From NCBI GenBank assembly GCA_034926785.1, contig JAYFQU010000032.1, positions 56,460 to 120,459 of the forward strand: a stretch of 64,000 nucleotides of DNA, given 5' to 3'. Under the pieces are notes generated by a model. That model worked only from the letters and a program-made list of their open reading frames with translations. It was not told the origin of the DNA and searched no databases. Positions 1-9,590 of this stretch are shown piece after piece. The position numbers were made by a program, and so were the translations under genes. Origin of the DNA: UBA7703 sp034926785 (GTDB lineage Bacteria > Bacillota > Clostridia > Christensenellales > CAG-138). Position 1 is the stretch's first letter. Every line of letters starts with the position of its first letter.

Positions 1-1184
<1,184 letters not shown>

Positions 1185-1219
1185 ATCCATACCCCTTTCG
1201 ATCCTGGGAAATGCTCTTG

Positions 1220-2824
1220 TTATGCGGACTCCGTCCGGCTCTCGATGGACTTTGCAACGGTGCTGGACTTGAGCAGCTTATACTCGATGGAGTCCATCAG
1301 CGCGCGCGTACTCGCCTGCATGATGTCTACCGCCACGCCGACGGTGGTCCAGTATTCGCGGCCGTCGGTGGATTCGATGAGAACCCGCACCGTCGCCGCC
1401 GTTGCGCTCTCGCTGTCCAGTACGCGTACCTTGTAATCCGTCAACCGGATTTCTCCGATTTCGGGATAAAATACCTCCAGCGCTTTTCGTAAGGCTGCGT
1501 CGATTGCGTTGACGGGGCCCATCCCCTCCGCCGCCGTAATCTCCAATTGGTCGCCGACAAGCACCTTAATTGTCGCAAAGGACGGTTTCTTTCTGCTGTC
1601 GGCCTGCTGTTCATCCAGAACGCTTAGCATCTGCAGTTCAAAGAATTTATGGCGCGTGCCAAGTAATTTTCGAACCTCCAGTTCAAACGACGCTTCCGCA
1701 CCTTCAAACTGATATCCTTGATGCTCCATCTGTTTGACCATGTCGATGATGCGCGCGGCCTCTTCGGAATCCTTCTTGATATCGGGATAAAACCCCTTGA
1801 CCTTTTCAAGAATCGCGCTTCTCCCAGCCACTTCGGACATCATCACGCGCCGGCTGTTGCCGACGGCGGACGGAGAAACATGCTCAAACGTCAGCGAATT
1901 TTTCATCACGCCGTCCACATGCATACCACCCTTGTGCGCAAAGGCGTTTGCTCCGACATATGGCGTATTCTTCCCCACGCTGATATTGGAGATATCGGCC
2001 ACCTCATGGACCGTACTGGTCAGTCGCTCCAGCGCCTCGGGCGGTACGCACGCACAGCCCGACTTGAGCTGTAGGTTCGCGAGCACCGTCGCGAGATTTG
2101 CGTTACCGCAGCGCTCGCCAAAGCCCGCCAGCGTGCCCTGCACATGGTTGGCGCCCGCCGCTACGGCAAGGACGCTGTTTGCGACGGCCATGCCCGCATC
2201 GTCATGCGCATGAATGCCGATCGAGACCGGGAAACGTTCCTTGACAAGCGTGGTTACGCTTTGTACAAAATCCGGAAAGCTCCCGCCGTTTGTGTCGCAG
2301 AGGCAGAGGCAGTCCGCCCCGCTTTCATATGCCGCCTGCAGAGTGGCTAACGCATAGTCCGGATTCGCGCGATAACCGTCAAAAAAATGCTCCGCATCGT
2401 AGATCACCTCTTTGCCCATCCGCTTCATATAGCGTATGGTGTCCCGAATCATCGCGAGGTTTTCGGCGAGCTCCGCGCGGAGAATGTCGGTTACATGAAT
2501 GTCCCAGGATTTGCCGAAGATAGAGACTACCTCGGTTCCCGCCGAGAGCAGCGAGCGGAGATTCACGTCCTCCTCTGCTAAAATGTTCTTCTTCCGCGTT
2601 GCACCGAAGGCGGTAATCTTCGCATGCTTGAGCGGCAATTCGCGCAGATACTCAAAGAACTCCATGTCCTTGGGGTTTGAGCCGGGGTTTCCCGCTTCGA
2701 TATAGTCCACAAAGAGATCGTCAAGAATACGGACGATCTTGAGCTTATCCTGTACGGAGAACGAGATGCCAACGCTCTGCGCGCCGTCGCGCAAGGTGGA
2801 ATCCAGCAGAGATATCTTGTCCAT
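1220..2824 (-). CDS. cimA: (R)-citramalate synthase
   Basis: Condenses pyruvate and acetyl-CoA to citramalate, the threonine-independent entry to 2-oxobutyrate and isoleucine. The 534-residue protein has the HMGL-type TIM barrel starting LLDSTLRDGAQ (residues 6-16), the metal-binding HxH in SIGIHAHDDAGMA and the GFGERCGNANL loop. A C-terminal regulatory domain of the LeuA-dimer type follows. Length and the LLDSTLRDGAQS start fit the CimA branch better than 2-isopropylmalate synthase (DTTLRDGEQ), although the families are close. A longer reading from 2851 is possible, but AGGAGG sits 7 nt before the ATG at 2824. The gene directly follows the T-box leader and precedes ilvB. Confidence 0.9.
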   Translation of the reverse strand: MDKISLLDSTLRDGAQSVGISFSVQDKLKIVRILDDLFVDYIEAGNPGSNPKDMEFFEYLRELPLKHAKITAFGATRKKNILAEEDVNLRSLLSAGTEVVSIFGKSWDIHVTDILRAELAENLAMIRDTIRYMKRMGKEVIYDAEHFFDGYRANPDYALATLQAAYESGADCLCLCDTNGGSFPDFVQSVTTLVKERFPVSIGIHAHDDAGMAVANSVLAVAAGANHVQGTLAGFGERCGNANLATVLANLQLKSGCACVPPEALERLTSTVHEVADISNISVGKNTPYVGANAFAHKGGMHVDGVMKNSLTFEHVSPSAVGNSRRVMMSEVAGRSAILEKVKGFYPDIKKDSEEAARIIDMVKQMEHQGYQFEGAEASFELEVRKLLGTRHKFFELQMLSVLDEQQADSRKKPSFATIKVLVGDQLEITAAEGMGPVNAIDAALRKALEVFYPEIGEIRLTDYKVRVLDSESATAATVRVLIESTDGREYWTTVGVAVDIMQASTRALMDSIEYKLLKSSTVAKSIESRTESA

Positions 2825-2873
2825 GTCATTGCCTCCTGCATGTCCGGGCACCGCCCGTTCGGTTCCATGTTAT

Positions 2874-3155
2874 AAAAAAATCCCCGTCTCACTATGAGAC
2901 GGGGACGGATTCATCCTCGCGGTACCACTCAATTTGATCCCGTGTTCTCGGAGATCGTATATGATCTCTGGAAACGCACGGATCCTCTTTACAGGTTCTA
3001 TCAAACCCTGGCATGTAACGGTGCCTGCCGTAATACGCTTACTGTTCTTCGGCGTCTCTGCTCGGGAGGGATCCGCTGTTCGCGCTGCCATCGGTTTTCA
3101 CCAACCACCGACTCTCTAAAGGCGAGCTTGCGAAGAGCATGTCTCTTTCATCGCA
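2874..3155 (-). promoter_or_regulatory. T-box riboswitch leader of cimA-ilvB
   Basis: The minus strand carries a T-box leader that reads uncharged tRNA and controls a terminator. Stem I shows AGAGAG followed by GGTTGGTGAAAACC (about 3120-3090). The conserved T-box core TGGTACCGC lies at 2919-2927. The competing terminator follows: GAGACGGGG pairs with CCCCGTCTC (2882-2904), then a run of seven T (2874-2880). With cimA and ilvB downstream the cognate amino acid should be isoleucine. I could not assign the specifier codon securely by eye. Confidence 0.9.
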
Positions 3156-3176
3156 TGTACAATTTGAATTTTCGAT

Positions 3177-3205
3177 AATATAACATATACAATCGTATGT
3201 GTCAA
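3177..3205 (-). promoter_or_regulatory. Promoter of the T-box leader
   Basis: Minus-strand TTGACA (3200-3205), 17-nt spacer, TATATT (3177-3182). It would start transcription near 3170 and give a leader of about 345 nt before cimA. Confidence 0.75.
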
Positions 3206-3283
3206 TATCTTTTCTCGTGTGCAAACCGAATTTTGCATTTATTCTTGCAAAAACGAACTGTTTTCCTCAAATTCCAGCCGGTC

Positions 3284-4696
3284 TCAGATTGTTTCGACCT
3301 TAATCAAGCTGGTATTGCCGGAAATGCCGCTGACATGACCGCCGGTAATGATAATATGATCCCCCGGTTGCAGGTCAAACACCTTCTTTGCAGTCTCGGT
3401 TGCGTGATAAAACAGCACGTCGGTCGACGTAAATGTCCCGCTCATCACAGGGATCACGCCCCAGCTGAGCGCAAGCTTATACCAAGCCCGGCGATTGGTG
3501 GTAAGGCCGATGATGTCCATCGGCGGGCGGAAGCGCGAAATCATGCGCGCCGTAATCCCCGTCAAGGTGCAGGCGACAATTGCGGCCGCGTTGAGGTCGA
3601 TCGCCATACCGCAGGTCGCATGCGAGATGGCATCGACGGTGTTCTTAATGTGGAACTCTGTGCTGCGAAAACGTTTGACAAAATGGATGTGTTTTTCCGT
3701 CTCTTCAGCAATCTTGGACATCGTCGCAACGGATTCCACCGGGTATTTTCCCGCCGCAGTCTCGCCGGAGAGCATGACCGCGCTTGTTCCGTCATACACC
3801 GCGTTGGCAACATCCGAAATTTCCGCGCGTGTCGGCCTCGGATTATGAATCATGCTTTCGAGCATCTCCGTAGCGGTAATGACGCGTTTTCCAAGCAGCC
3901 TGCATTCCGTAACGAGATATTTTTGAATGTATGGCAGCTCCTCAAACGGAATCTCCACGCCGAGATCTCCCCGGCCGATCATGATGCCTTCACATTCCTC
4001 GCAAATCTCATGAATGTTATGAACGCCGGTGCGATTTTCGATCTTTGCGATAATAGCGATATCCTCTCCGCCGTTTTCGGCAAGAAACGCCTTAAGATCC
4101 AATAGATTCTGTTTTGTGGAAACAAAGGAAGCGGCAACATAGTCCACATCATTCTGAATGCCAAAAAGCAAGTCCGCCTTGTCCTGCTCGCTGAGATAAT
4201 CCTCACGGATGAGTTTGTTCGGAAAGCTCATGCTCTTGCGGTCGGAAAGTTCGCCGCCCACGATCACCTTGCAGACCGCGTCGGTTTCCGTAATCTCCGT
4301 AACTTCGCAGATGACGAGACCGTTGTTGACGAGAATTCTGTCGCCAACTTCCAGTGACGCGCACAAGCCGGCGAAGCTGACGGAAACCCGTTCCTTGGTG
4401 CCTTGCACGTCCTTGGAGGTAAAGATAAACGTGTCTCCTTCGTTCAACATAACCTTTCCGTTTTTAAAGGTTTTGATGCGGTATTCCGGTCCCTTGGTGT
4501 CCAGCATGATGGCGATGGGCAGGTCCAGCTCCGTACGAATCTTCTTGATTAATTCGATTCTGCGGTGATGCTCCTCCTGCGTTCCATGTGAAAAATTCAG
4601 CCTCGCCGTATTCATGCCCGCATGGCACATCGCGGCAATCGTTTCCTCGCTCTCGCACGCCGGACCGATGGTGCAGACAATCTTTGTTTTTCTCAT
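3284..4696 (-). CDS. pyk: Pyruvate kinase
   Basis: Final ATP-forming step of glycolysis, PEP + ADP to pyruvate + ATP. The 470 residues match the core enzyme without the C-terminal PEP-utiliser-like extension seen in Bacillus. Visible motifs are KTKIVCTIGPA at the start, ARLNFSHG with substrate-binding Arg/Asn, LDTKGPEYRIKTF, the AKIENRTGV catalytic Lys segment, GRGDLGVEIP with metal-binding acidic residues, and NPRPTRAEISDVANAVYDGTSAVMLSGETAAGKYP. KGPEYRI replaces the usual KGPEIRT and TATEMLES the usual TATQMLDS, so it is a divergent but intact member. GAGGAG precedes the ATG. It sits upstream of, and apart from, the T-box operon. Confidence 0.97.
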   Translation of the reverse strand: MRKTKIVCTIGPACESEETIAAMCHAGMNTARLNFSHGTQEEHHRRIELIKKIRTELDLPIAIMLDTKGPEYRIKTFKNGKVMLNEGDTFIFTSKDVQGTKERVSVSFAGLCASLEVGDRILVNNGLVICEVTEITETDAVCKVIVGGELSDRKSMSFPNKLIREDYLSEQDKADLLFGIQNDVDYVAASFVSTKQNLLDLKAFLAENGGEDIAIIAKIENRTGVHNIHEICEECEGIMIGRGDLGVEIPFEELPYIQKYLVTECRLLGKRVITATEMLESMIHNPRPTRAEISDVANAVYDGTSAVMLSGETAAGKYPVESVATMSKIAEETEKHIHFVKRFRSTEFHIKNTVDAISHATCGMAIDLNAAAIVACTLTGITARMISRFRPPMDIIGLTTNRRAWYKLALSWGVIPVMSGTFTSTDVLFYHATETAKKVFDLQPGDHIIITGGHVSGISGNTSLIKVETI

Positions 4697-4887
4697 CGTG
4701 TTTCTCCTCTTGTCACGCTGTCATAATAATCCGCTCTATTTTACTACTCGGTTTCGTCGACAACAAGGCTGGAATTGTCAATTTTTTATGTTTCGTGCGT
4801 CGATTTTGAGGATTTTTGCAATTTGGAATGCAAAAAAGCCATCAAGAGGTGCGTTTTTATCCGATCGTGCAGGATTACCTGCCGTTT

Positions 4888-5448
4888 TTACGGTTTTGCT
4901 TTCGCCGTTTCAAAACCCAGTTCATAGTAGTTATTCCCGTTGAACGAAAAGCTTTTGATCACGTTCAACCCTACTTTTTTTGTGTGCGCGGCAAACGACC
5001 TTGGATTGAGATGATTGATAAACGTGATTAAAAACGGATAACGCCGGCTCATCTGCCGTGCCGAAAACAGAAAGAGGTCTTTCAGCACGCCCTTTCCGCG
5101 ATACGCCATATCGATGCAGACCGGCCCGTATTGGTAGGAATTTTCCGTCGTGAGTATTTCCCCCGCGTATTGTACGTTTTCCAAATCAGCAATCATGTGT
5201 TGAAACAACGGCCATTTACTCCAGTATTCCCAGGAGGCCGCCATGGCATAGGCGACGATATCTTCCCCTTCGCATGCCAGCGCAATACCATTCTCAGTTT
5301 CAATCAACTCCGTCAACTGTTCTTTTGTAAACAGCGTCGTCACAAATCCGTTCTTTTTATCCTCTTCGCTGATAAATGCAATATGATACTTCTTCTGCAG
5401 CTCTTCTATCTTGGGAATATCGACTACCGTCGCATTGCGATAAAGCAT
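4888..5448 (-). CDS. GNAT-family N-acetyltransferase
   Basis: 186-residue protein with a GNAT outline: LYRNATVVDIPKIEELQKKY at the N terminus, a central beta strand GIALACEGEDIVAYAMA, and the acetyl-CoA loop region GPVCIDMAYRGKGVLKDLF (the R/QxxGxG/A analogue is YRGKGV). INHLNPRSFAAHTKKVGLNVI follows, like the usual N..A..Y/LGF segment. The substrate cannot be told. The gene stands alone with its own promoter and a GGAGG ribosome site. Confidence 0.8.
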   Translation of the reverse strand: MLYRNATVVDIPKIEELQKKYHIAFISEEDKKNGFVTTLFTKEQLTELIETENGIALACEGEDIVAYAMAASWEYWSKWPLFQHMIADLENVQYAGEILTTENSYQYGPVCIDMAYRGKGVLKDLFLFSARQMSRRYPFLITFINHLNPRSFAAHTKKVGLNVIKSFSFNGNNYYELGFETAKAKP

Positions 5449-5478
5449 CTGTTTCCTCCAGACTGATTTGATATTGAC

Positions 5479-5507
5479 AACGTATCATCGTCCGGTGTGT
5501 TTGTCAA
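5479..5507 (-). promoter_or_regulatory. Promoter of the GNAT gene
   Basis: TTGACA (5502-5507), 17-nt spacer, TACGTT (5479-5484) on the minus strand. ATTGACAA and TTGTCAAT at the two ends also form an inverted repeat across the promoter, which may be chance or an operator. Confidence 0.5.
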
Positions 5508-5574
5508 TTGAGTGAACCGCTGTTTTCTCGGCGCTGGATGGCAGTATGATGATCAGGTGCTATTTTTACCAATC

Positions 5575-5602
5575 AAAAGAGCATCCTTGCGAATGCTCTT
5601 TT
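5575..5602 (-). terminator. Terminator of the tRNA-Ser pair
   Basis: AAAGAGCAT pairs with ATGCTCTTT across a short loop, and both ends are A/T rich. On the minus strand it directly follows tRNA-Ser(GCT). Confidence 0.75.
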
Positions 5603-5603
5603 G

Positions 5604-5696
5604 TGGCGGAGAAGGTGGGATTTGAACCCACGCACCGGTTAACCCAGTCTACTCCCTTAGCAGGGGAGCCCCTTATAGCCACTTGGGTACTTCTCC
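5604..5696 (-). tRNA. tRNA-Ser (anticodon GCT)
   Basis: 93-nt class II tRNA. Acceptor GGAGAAG pairs with CTTCTCC, with G and an encoded CCA at the 3' end. The anticodon arm CTCCC-CTGCTAA-GGGAG gives GCT, reading AGC/AGT. It has a long variable arm and a GGTTCAAATCC T loop. Confidence 0.95.
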
Positions 5697-5721
5697 ATAT
5701 GTTATTGTTTGCAAGAGATGC

Positions 5722-5810
5722 TGGCGGAGAGAGAGGGATTCGAACCCCCGGTGCCTTTCAGCATCACTAGTTTTCAAGACTAGCTCCATAAACCACTCGG
5801 ACATCTCTCC
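5722..5810 (-). tRNA. tRNA-Ser (anticodon TGA)
   Basis: 89-nt class II tRNA. Acceptor GGAGAGA/TCTCTCC with encoded CCA, anticodon arm CTAGT-CTTGAAA-ACTAG giving TGA, a long variable arm and a GGTTCGAATCC T loop. It is first in the transcript, 25 nt before tRNA-Ser(GCT). Confidence 0.95.
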
Positions 5811-5828
5811 AAGAATTGCACCTTAAGA

Positions 5829-5858
5829 AGTATAGCAAATTCACCAAATGATTGTCAA
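5829..5858 (-). promoter_or_regulatory. Promoter of the tRNA-Ser pair
   Basis: TTGACA (5853-5858), 18-nt spacer, TATACT (5829-5834), ending about 18 nt before the tRNA 5' end. This is a typical stable-RNA promoter. Confidence 0.8.
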
Positions 5859-5985
5859 CGGCGAAATCGCATCTCTTTTTCAGAAGACAGAAAAAACCGA
5901 GATTGCCTGCCGGCGCTCCGGCAATATTTCCGTTTGGCCCGATATGACGTAATTGTGAAACTCCGGCTTCTTTGGATGGATTGGA

Positions 5986-6014
5986 TTGCAGTTCTGCCAA
6001 CAATTCAATATAAT
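5986..6014 (+). promoter_or_regulatory. Promoter of the small lipoprotein gene
   Basis: TTGCAG (5986-5991), 17-nt spacer, TATAAT (6009-6014), about 50 nt before the chosen start. Confidence 0.6.
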
Positions 6015-6066
6015 GAAATCATTCAGGCACATAGAATTACGTCCTGCCGGAGGGTTATCAGAATCA

Positions 6067-6459
6067 ATGCGAAAACTAATTTCAATTATCCTTCTAACGC
6101 TCTCGCTGTTTTGTTTTTTAGCGGGTTGTAAAGCGGAGTCCACCACCATTTTAAATACCGAAACAAAGCTGTTTTACGGCGGAAGCCAAATTGAAGTCAC
6201 CGTTCGCGAGCTCAAGGTGGACGGCGGCAAAACCACTGCGCGCATCCGCTTTCTCAACCTGGGCACAGAGGAGCTAGGGTCGATTCAGGCATTGGTTGAG
6301 TTCATCGACAAGGACGGCAACACCATCAAGAGCACGGTGCTTGACGATACCTTTGACACGCCCGTCGCCGTAGGCGAAAGCTTCAGCGAAACTGCGGAAT
6401 GCGACAGCAGTTCCAAAATCACAGGCGTATATGTCGCGGAATATGTGCCGGAATCCTAA
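6067..6459 (+). CDS. Small secreted lipoprotein with an Ig-like domain
   Basis: 130-residue predicted lipoprotein. The signal peptide MRKLISIILLTLSLFCFLAGC ends in a lipobox with Cys21 as lipidation site. The rest is an all-beta region of about 100 residues (EVTVRELKVDGGKTTARIRFLNLG ... VGESFSETAEC) that resembles the FxLYD-type Ig-like modules which bind nothing known. It should sit on the outer face of the membrane. The upstream in-frame extension to 5986 is rejected because it would bury the signal peptide and overlap the promoter. The stop overlaps the end of the convergent DUF5131 gene by 4 nt. Confidence 0.75.
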   Translation: MRKLISIILLTLSLFCFLAGCKAESTTILNTETKLFYGGSQIEVTVRELKVDGGKTTARIRFLNLGTEELGSIQALVEFIDKDGNTIKSTVLDDTFDTPVAVGESFSETAECDSSSKITGVYVAEYVPES

Positions 6460-7223
6460 TCTATCCCCCGCTTTTCGGTATTGATACTTGCCTTACGTGC
6501 CTGCGCGTGCTGTATTGCGCGCTTGATTTGATATTGCCTTCCATCCTTTACAAAATTTGCACCGGTCTGCTTAAACCGGAACGGGACATCCGCCTCAATG
6601 CACTGTCTGCGAATGTCAAGAACCCAATTGTAGTTGCAAAGGCGCGCCTCGTCGCCGGATTCCCCGCCTACGGTGACGCTCTCCACCCAGTCCCCCAGAT
6701 AAGGCGAGAGATCGATGCGCTCCAACAGCGGTTCGCAGACGATCATCTTATGCCAAATTGGCAGACTGCGAAATACGGGCAGCCGCTCGTCAGCCTTTGC
6801 CTGGTTTTCTACCGTACAGCAGATGGAAACATTCGGATATCCTTCTCCCCAGTCCTCCGGAAGACACCGCTCAAACCGCGTGATTCGTTTTGTGATGAAC
6901 AGAAAGCCACAGTCCGAACGCTCGCGTATCATACGCCAGGCTTCGTTTCTCCAGCCATCCGCATCCTCGAGCAAAAAATCCGAGGTGAAGCACGTCCAGA
7001 AAAATCCGCCGGAGGGTATTTTATAGGAACCATCCCTCGCGTGCGCTACCGGCAGATAAAAGTCGTTCGTTTTCCGAATCATGCTCGCATCCTTCCCGTG
7101 GCGGGCATCCATTCGATAGACATAGCAATGCGCGCATCCGGCTGAAATCTTATGGCAGCCATGCCAGGGGTTCCAGTTGATGCCTCCGCCGTACTCCGTC
7201 TTGGGTCTGATTGTTTCTTTCAT
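6456..7223 (-). CDS. DUF5131 family (phage Gp37/Gp68-like) protein
   Basis: 255 residues. The N-terminal segment INWNPWHGCHKISAGCAHCYVYRM holds a C-x6-C-x2-C triad typical of the Gp37/Gp68 family, which resembles radical-SAM iron-sulfur proteins. Later segments GFFWTCFTSDFLLEDADGW, FLFITKRITRF and VTVGGESGDEAR are also family-typical. The function is unknown; related genes occur in phages and in DNA-repair-like contexts. The start at 7223 (MKETIRPKTEYGG) is chosen over 7289 because the extra residues are low quality and overlap the divergent promoter region. It is a single gene, divergent from the UPF0316 gene. Confidence 0.8.
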   Translation of the reverse strand: MKETIRPKTEYGGGINWNPWHGCHKISAGCAHCYVYRMDARHGKDASMIRKTNDFYLPVAHARDGSYKIPSGGFFWTCFTSDFLLEDADGWRNEAWRMIRERSDCGFLFITKRITRFERCLPEDWGEGYPNVSICCTVENQAKADERLPVFRSLPIWHKMIVCEPLLERIDLSPYLGDWVESVTVGGESGDEARLCNYNWVLDIRRQCIEADVPFRFKQTGANFVKDGRQYQIKRAIQHAQARKASINTEKRGID

Positions 7224-7273
7224 GTTATTCGTTCCGTTTGCTTTTTCGCCGCTTTGGTTCACATTTGGTTCCG

Positions 7274-7303
7274 TTGACAATCGTAACACCGGTACAGTAT
7301 AAT
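7274..7303 (+). promoter_or_regulatory. Promoter of the UPF0316 gene
   Basis: TTGACA (7274-7279), 18-nt spacer, TATAAT (7298-7303), followed by AAAGGAGG and the ATG. Confidence 0.8.
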
Positions 7304-7328
7304 CGGCAAGCTGAAAGGAGGTTGAACC

Positions 7329-7919
7329 ATGAATCAGTTCTTACAGGCGATTGAAACCTTCGCCCAAGGTTCAACGATCTGGGTCTATCTTTTCATATTC
7401 TTTGGAAAAATCCTGGAGGTCTCGTTTGGCACGCTCCGTATCGTGCTCATCAACCGCGGCGAGCGTACCATTGGCTCCATGATTGCCATCGTGGAAATCA
7501 CGCTCTGGCTCATCGTGGCCAGCAGCGTCCTCACCGGATTTAAAGAGGATTTTCTCAAGGGCATCGTCTATGCGTTGGCCTTTGCCTGCGGCAACTATAT
7601 CGGCAGCTGGCTGGATGAGCTGCTTGCGTTTGGGTTAAGCTCCATGCAGGTTGTCCTTCCGGATCTGGCGTCCGCCAAGGAAGCGGAGTTACTCCTGCGT
7701 GCCAAAGGCTTTGGCATCACCTCGCTGGATGTGCACGGGCGCGACAACGACCGGAGCATGCTGCTGATGACGATGCAGAGAAAGCGGCTGCCAGAGGCGA
7801 TTGCTATTTTAGAAGAGCACTGCAACGGCGCGGTTGTCACCGTTTCGGATATCAAAGCCCAGCGCGGCGGATATCTGGAGCGCACGCTGCGCAGCGGCCA
7901 GCTCCGCAATGGAAAATAA
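7329..7919 (+). CDS. UPF0316/DUF2179-type membrane protein
   Basis: 196 residues. Three hydrophobic segments in the first half (about 17-35, 46-68 and 72-92) include the family-typical ILEVSFGTLRIVLINRGER. A cytoplasmic DUF2179-like domain (ELLLRAKGFGITSLDVHGRDNDRSMLLMTMQRKRLPEAI...) fills the second half; such domains are thought to bind small ligands or nucleotides. The role is unknown. AAAGGAGG lies 7 nt before the ATG. It is monocistronic with its own promoter and terminator. Confidence 0.85.
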   Translation: MNQFLQAIETFAQGSTIWVYLFIFFGKILEVSFGTLRIVLINRGERTIGSMIAIVEITLWLIVASSVLTGFKEDFLKGIVYALAFACGNYIGSWLDELLAFGLSSMQVVLPDLASAKEAELLLRAKGFGITSLDVHGRDNDRSMLLMTMQRKRLPEAIAILEEHCNGAVVTVSDIKAQRGGYLERTLRSGQLRNGK

Positions 7920-7937
7920 CAGAATACGTAAGAATCG

Positions 7938-7962
7938 GAAAGCCGCCTTGCGCGGCTTTTTG
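7938..7962 (+). terminator. Terminator between UPF0316 and pucR-like genes
   Basis: AAGCCGC-CTTG-CGCGGCTT followed by TTTTT. It lies between convergent genes and may serve both strands. Confidence 0.8.
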
Positions 7963-7974
7963 TATGCGGTTGCC

Positions 7975-9456
7975 TTAAGCTTCGCCGCGCGTTTCCGCAA
8001 GTTTTAGCGACAGCAAAAGATGCAGCAGCGACTGATCCTCACCATCCAGATCGAGGCTAAACTGTTCCTTCATTCGTTCCAGACGGTAGAGAAACGTGCT
8101 TCTATGGATAAACAGCGCATTAGCGGTTTTCACCGCGTTAAAGTGATTTCTGATATACTGCTCCGCCGTCTCCAGATACCGCGTTTCATGTTCGCGGTCA
8201 TAGGCCGCCATCGCGAGAACGGAGCGCAGGCAGACCAGCTCCATCGGGAACTCCGCCGTCACGCAATCCATCAGATATTCATCTGCAGTATCCAAAAAAA
8301 AGGCAACGCCGCCGAGAGCCGGCGCGCGTTTAAGCGCGCGCCTTGCCAGCGAGAGCCGCTGCGGCAAAAGCAGCAAGCCGTTCGCCTCTTCGCAAACGCC
8401 AAAACGAAGCTGGTTGCTCTTACTCAGATCGCCAAGCCTGCCGCGCAACTGCGCCAATTCTTCGGTATTTGGCCGGATAACGGCAATGATAATAGGCAGC
8501 GCGGGAAATGCGCAGCACTTGGAAAAATTCTTCTCCAGCAATTCGCAGACCGCGCCAATGCGCTGCGCACGCAGGTCGACACCATCCGGTTCCACAGCAA
8601 GCACGATAGAGTCGTCGTTCGCATGCCAGCCGCATGCTTCGAGTGTTTTTATGGCGTCCGCTTCGATCGGGATACCCTCCAGCAGCGCGCGCAATGCTTG
8701 CTCCAGCATTGCATTTTCCCGCCTGCGAAGCTGGCTCTGCGTATGAAATTTCTGTTCGGAGAGCATCATGCGAACATTGCCGGATAGGGACTCAAACACA
8801 TATTCGTCGCTGCCATAGAACGCGCGCTCCTGCGCCACGCAGAGGAGCAGGAAACGCGCGCCGCCAACCGGAATGGATACCGCGAGCGCGTCTTCCCCCT
8901 CACCGCCGGAGATATGAAACGATCCGCTCTCCGTCATCGGCAAGCCCTCGCTCCTGCAAAAACGATTGGCAATCGTAACGATCTGATCTTCCGATAGCGC
9001 TTCCGTATGCTCAATGACATGATCGTGCTCGTCAAACAACAAAACCGGATTTTGCAGCATGGAAGCCGCGCGCTGTAATAGTTCCTTCACGTCCGCGCCC
9101 GTCTTGGCAATCTGCCTTAGCTGCAGAGTCCAGTCATCCAGACGGTCAAATAACCGCTGCACAAAATTCAGCACGTTTGCACGATGCTCATTCTCCGGCA
9201 GGATACACACATCCAACCGCTCAAGCGCCTCTTGCGCGGGTGTGCCAATGCAAAGATACAGCGACTTTCTCAAATCCGCGCCCTGTGGCAAGGTGAGTTC
9301 CTCCGCACGGCAGATAATGATGCGCGCGCTGGAAATTTTTCCATCCCGTTCCAGAAGCAGCGGCCGCCCCACCGACTGCTCCGGATTCTCTATGGTTTGA
9401 ATCACCAAAGGATATCGGTAGTTTAATTCGCTTAAGATAAACTCTTTTCGTATCAT
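7975..9456 (-). CDS. PucR-family transcriptional regulator
   Basis: 493 residues. The C-terminal helix-turn-helix RNHFNAVKTANALFIHRSTFLYRLERMKEQF (about 440-470) is the PucR/CdaR type, preceded by a GGDEF-like effector region and an N-terminal purine-catabolism-regulator-type sensor part. In the family the ligand is often a purine degradation product or sugar acid; here it is unknown. An upstream in-frame GTG at 9465 overlaps the ribosome site GAGGTGGGG, so the ATG at 9456 is chosen. The gene is divergent from the one-carbon genes that start at 9591 and is the natural candidate to regulate them. A perfect palindrome lies over its own promoter. Confidence 0.85.
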   Translation of the reverse strand: MIRKEFILSELNYRYPLVIQTIENPEQSVGRPLLLERDGKISSARIIICRAEELTLPQGADLRKSLYLCIGTPAQEALERLDVCILPENEHRANVLNFVQRLFDRLDDWTLQLRQIAKTGADVKELLQRAASMLQNPVLLFDEHDHVIEHTEALSEDQIVTIANRFCRSEGLPMTESGSFHISGGEGEDALAVSIPVGGARFLLLCVAQERAFYGSDEYVFESLSGNVRMMLSEQKFHTQSQLRRRENAMLEQALRALLEGIPIEADAIKTLEACGWHANDDSIVLAVEPDGVDLRAQRIGAVCELLEKNFSKCCAFPALPIIIAVIRPNTEELAQLRGRLGDLSKSNQLRFGVCEEANGLLLLPQRLSLARRALKRAPALGGVAFFLDTADEYLMDCVTAEFPMELVCLRSVLAMAAYDREHETRYLETAEQYIRNHFNAVKTANALFIHRSTFLYRLERMKEQFSLDLDGEDQSLLHLLLSLKLAETRGEA

Positions 9457-9471
9457 AGGCCCCACCTCTGC

Positions 9472-9505
9472 TACACAGTGTATGAATTGATAAATGATTT
9501 GTCAA
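9472..9505 (-). promoter_or_regulatory. Promoter and possible operator of the PucR gene
   Basis: TTGACA (9500-9505), 17-nt spacer, TACACT (9477-9482) on the minus strand. The palindrome TACACAGTGTA (9472-9482) covers the -10 element, the expected place for an autoregulatory operator. Confidence 0.55.
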
Positions 9506-9590
9506 TGCTATGTGGTATTTTAAGAACGAAAACGACCTGATATTATATACTAAATTAACTTTATCTCACATTTTTGAGGGGTTATGCGGC

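Noticed and set aside
3066..3074. ATC in GCGGATCCC as isoleucine specifier of the T-box
   Set aside because: The same ATC-like stretch occurs at this place in T-boxes of other specificity as far as I recall, so it is not safe evidence.
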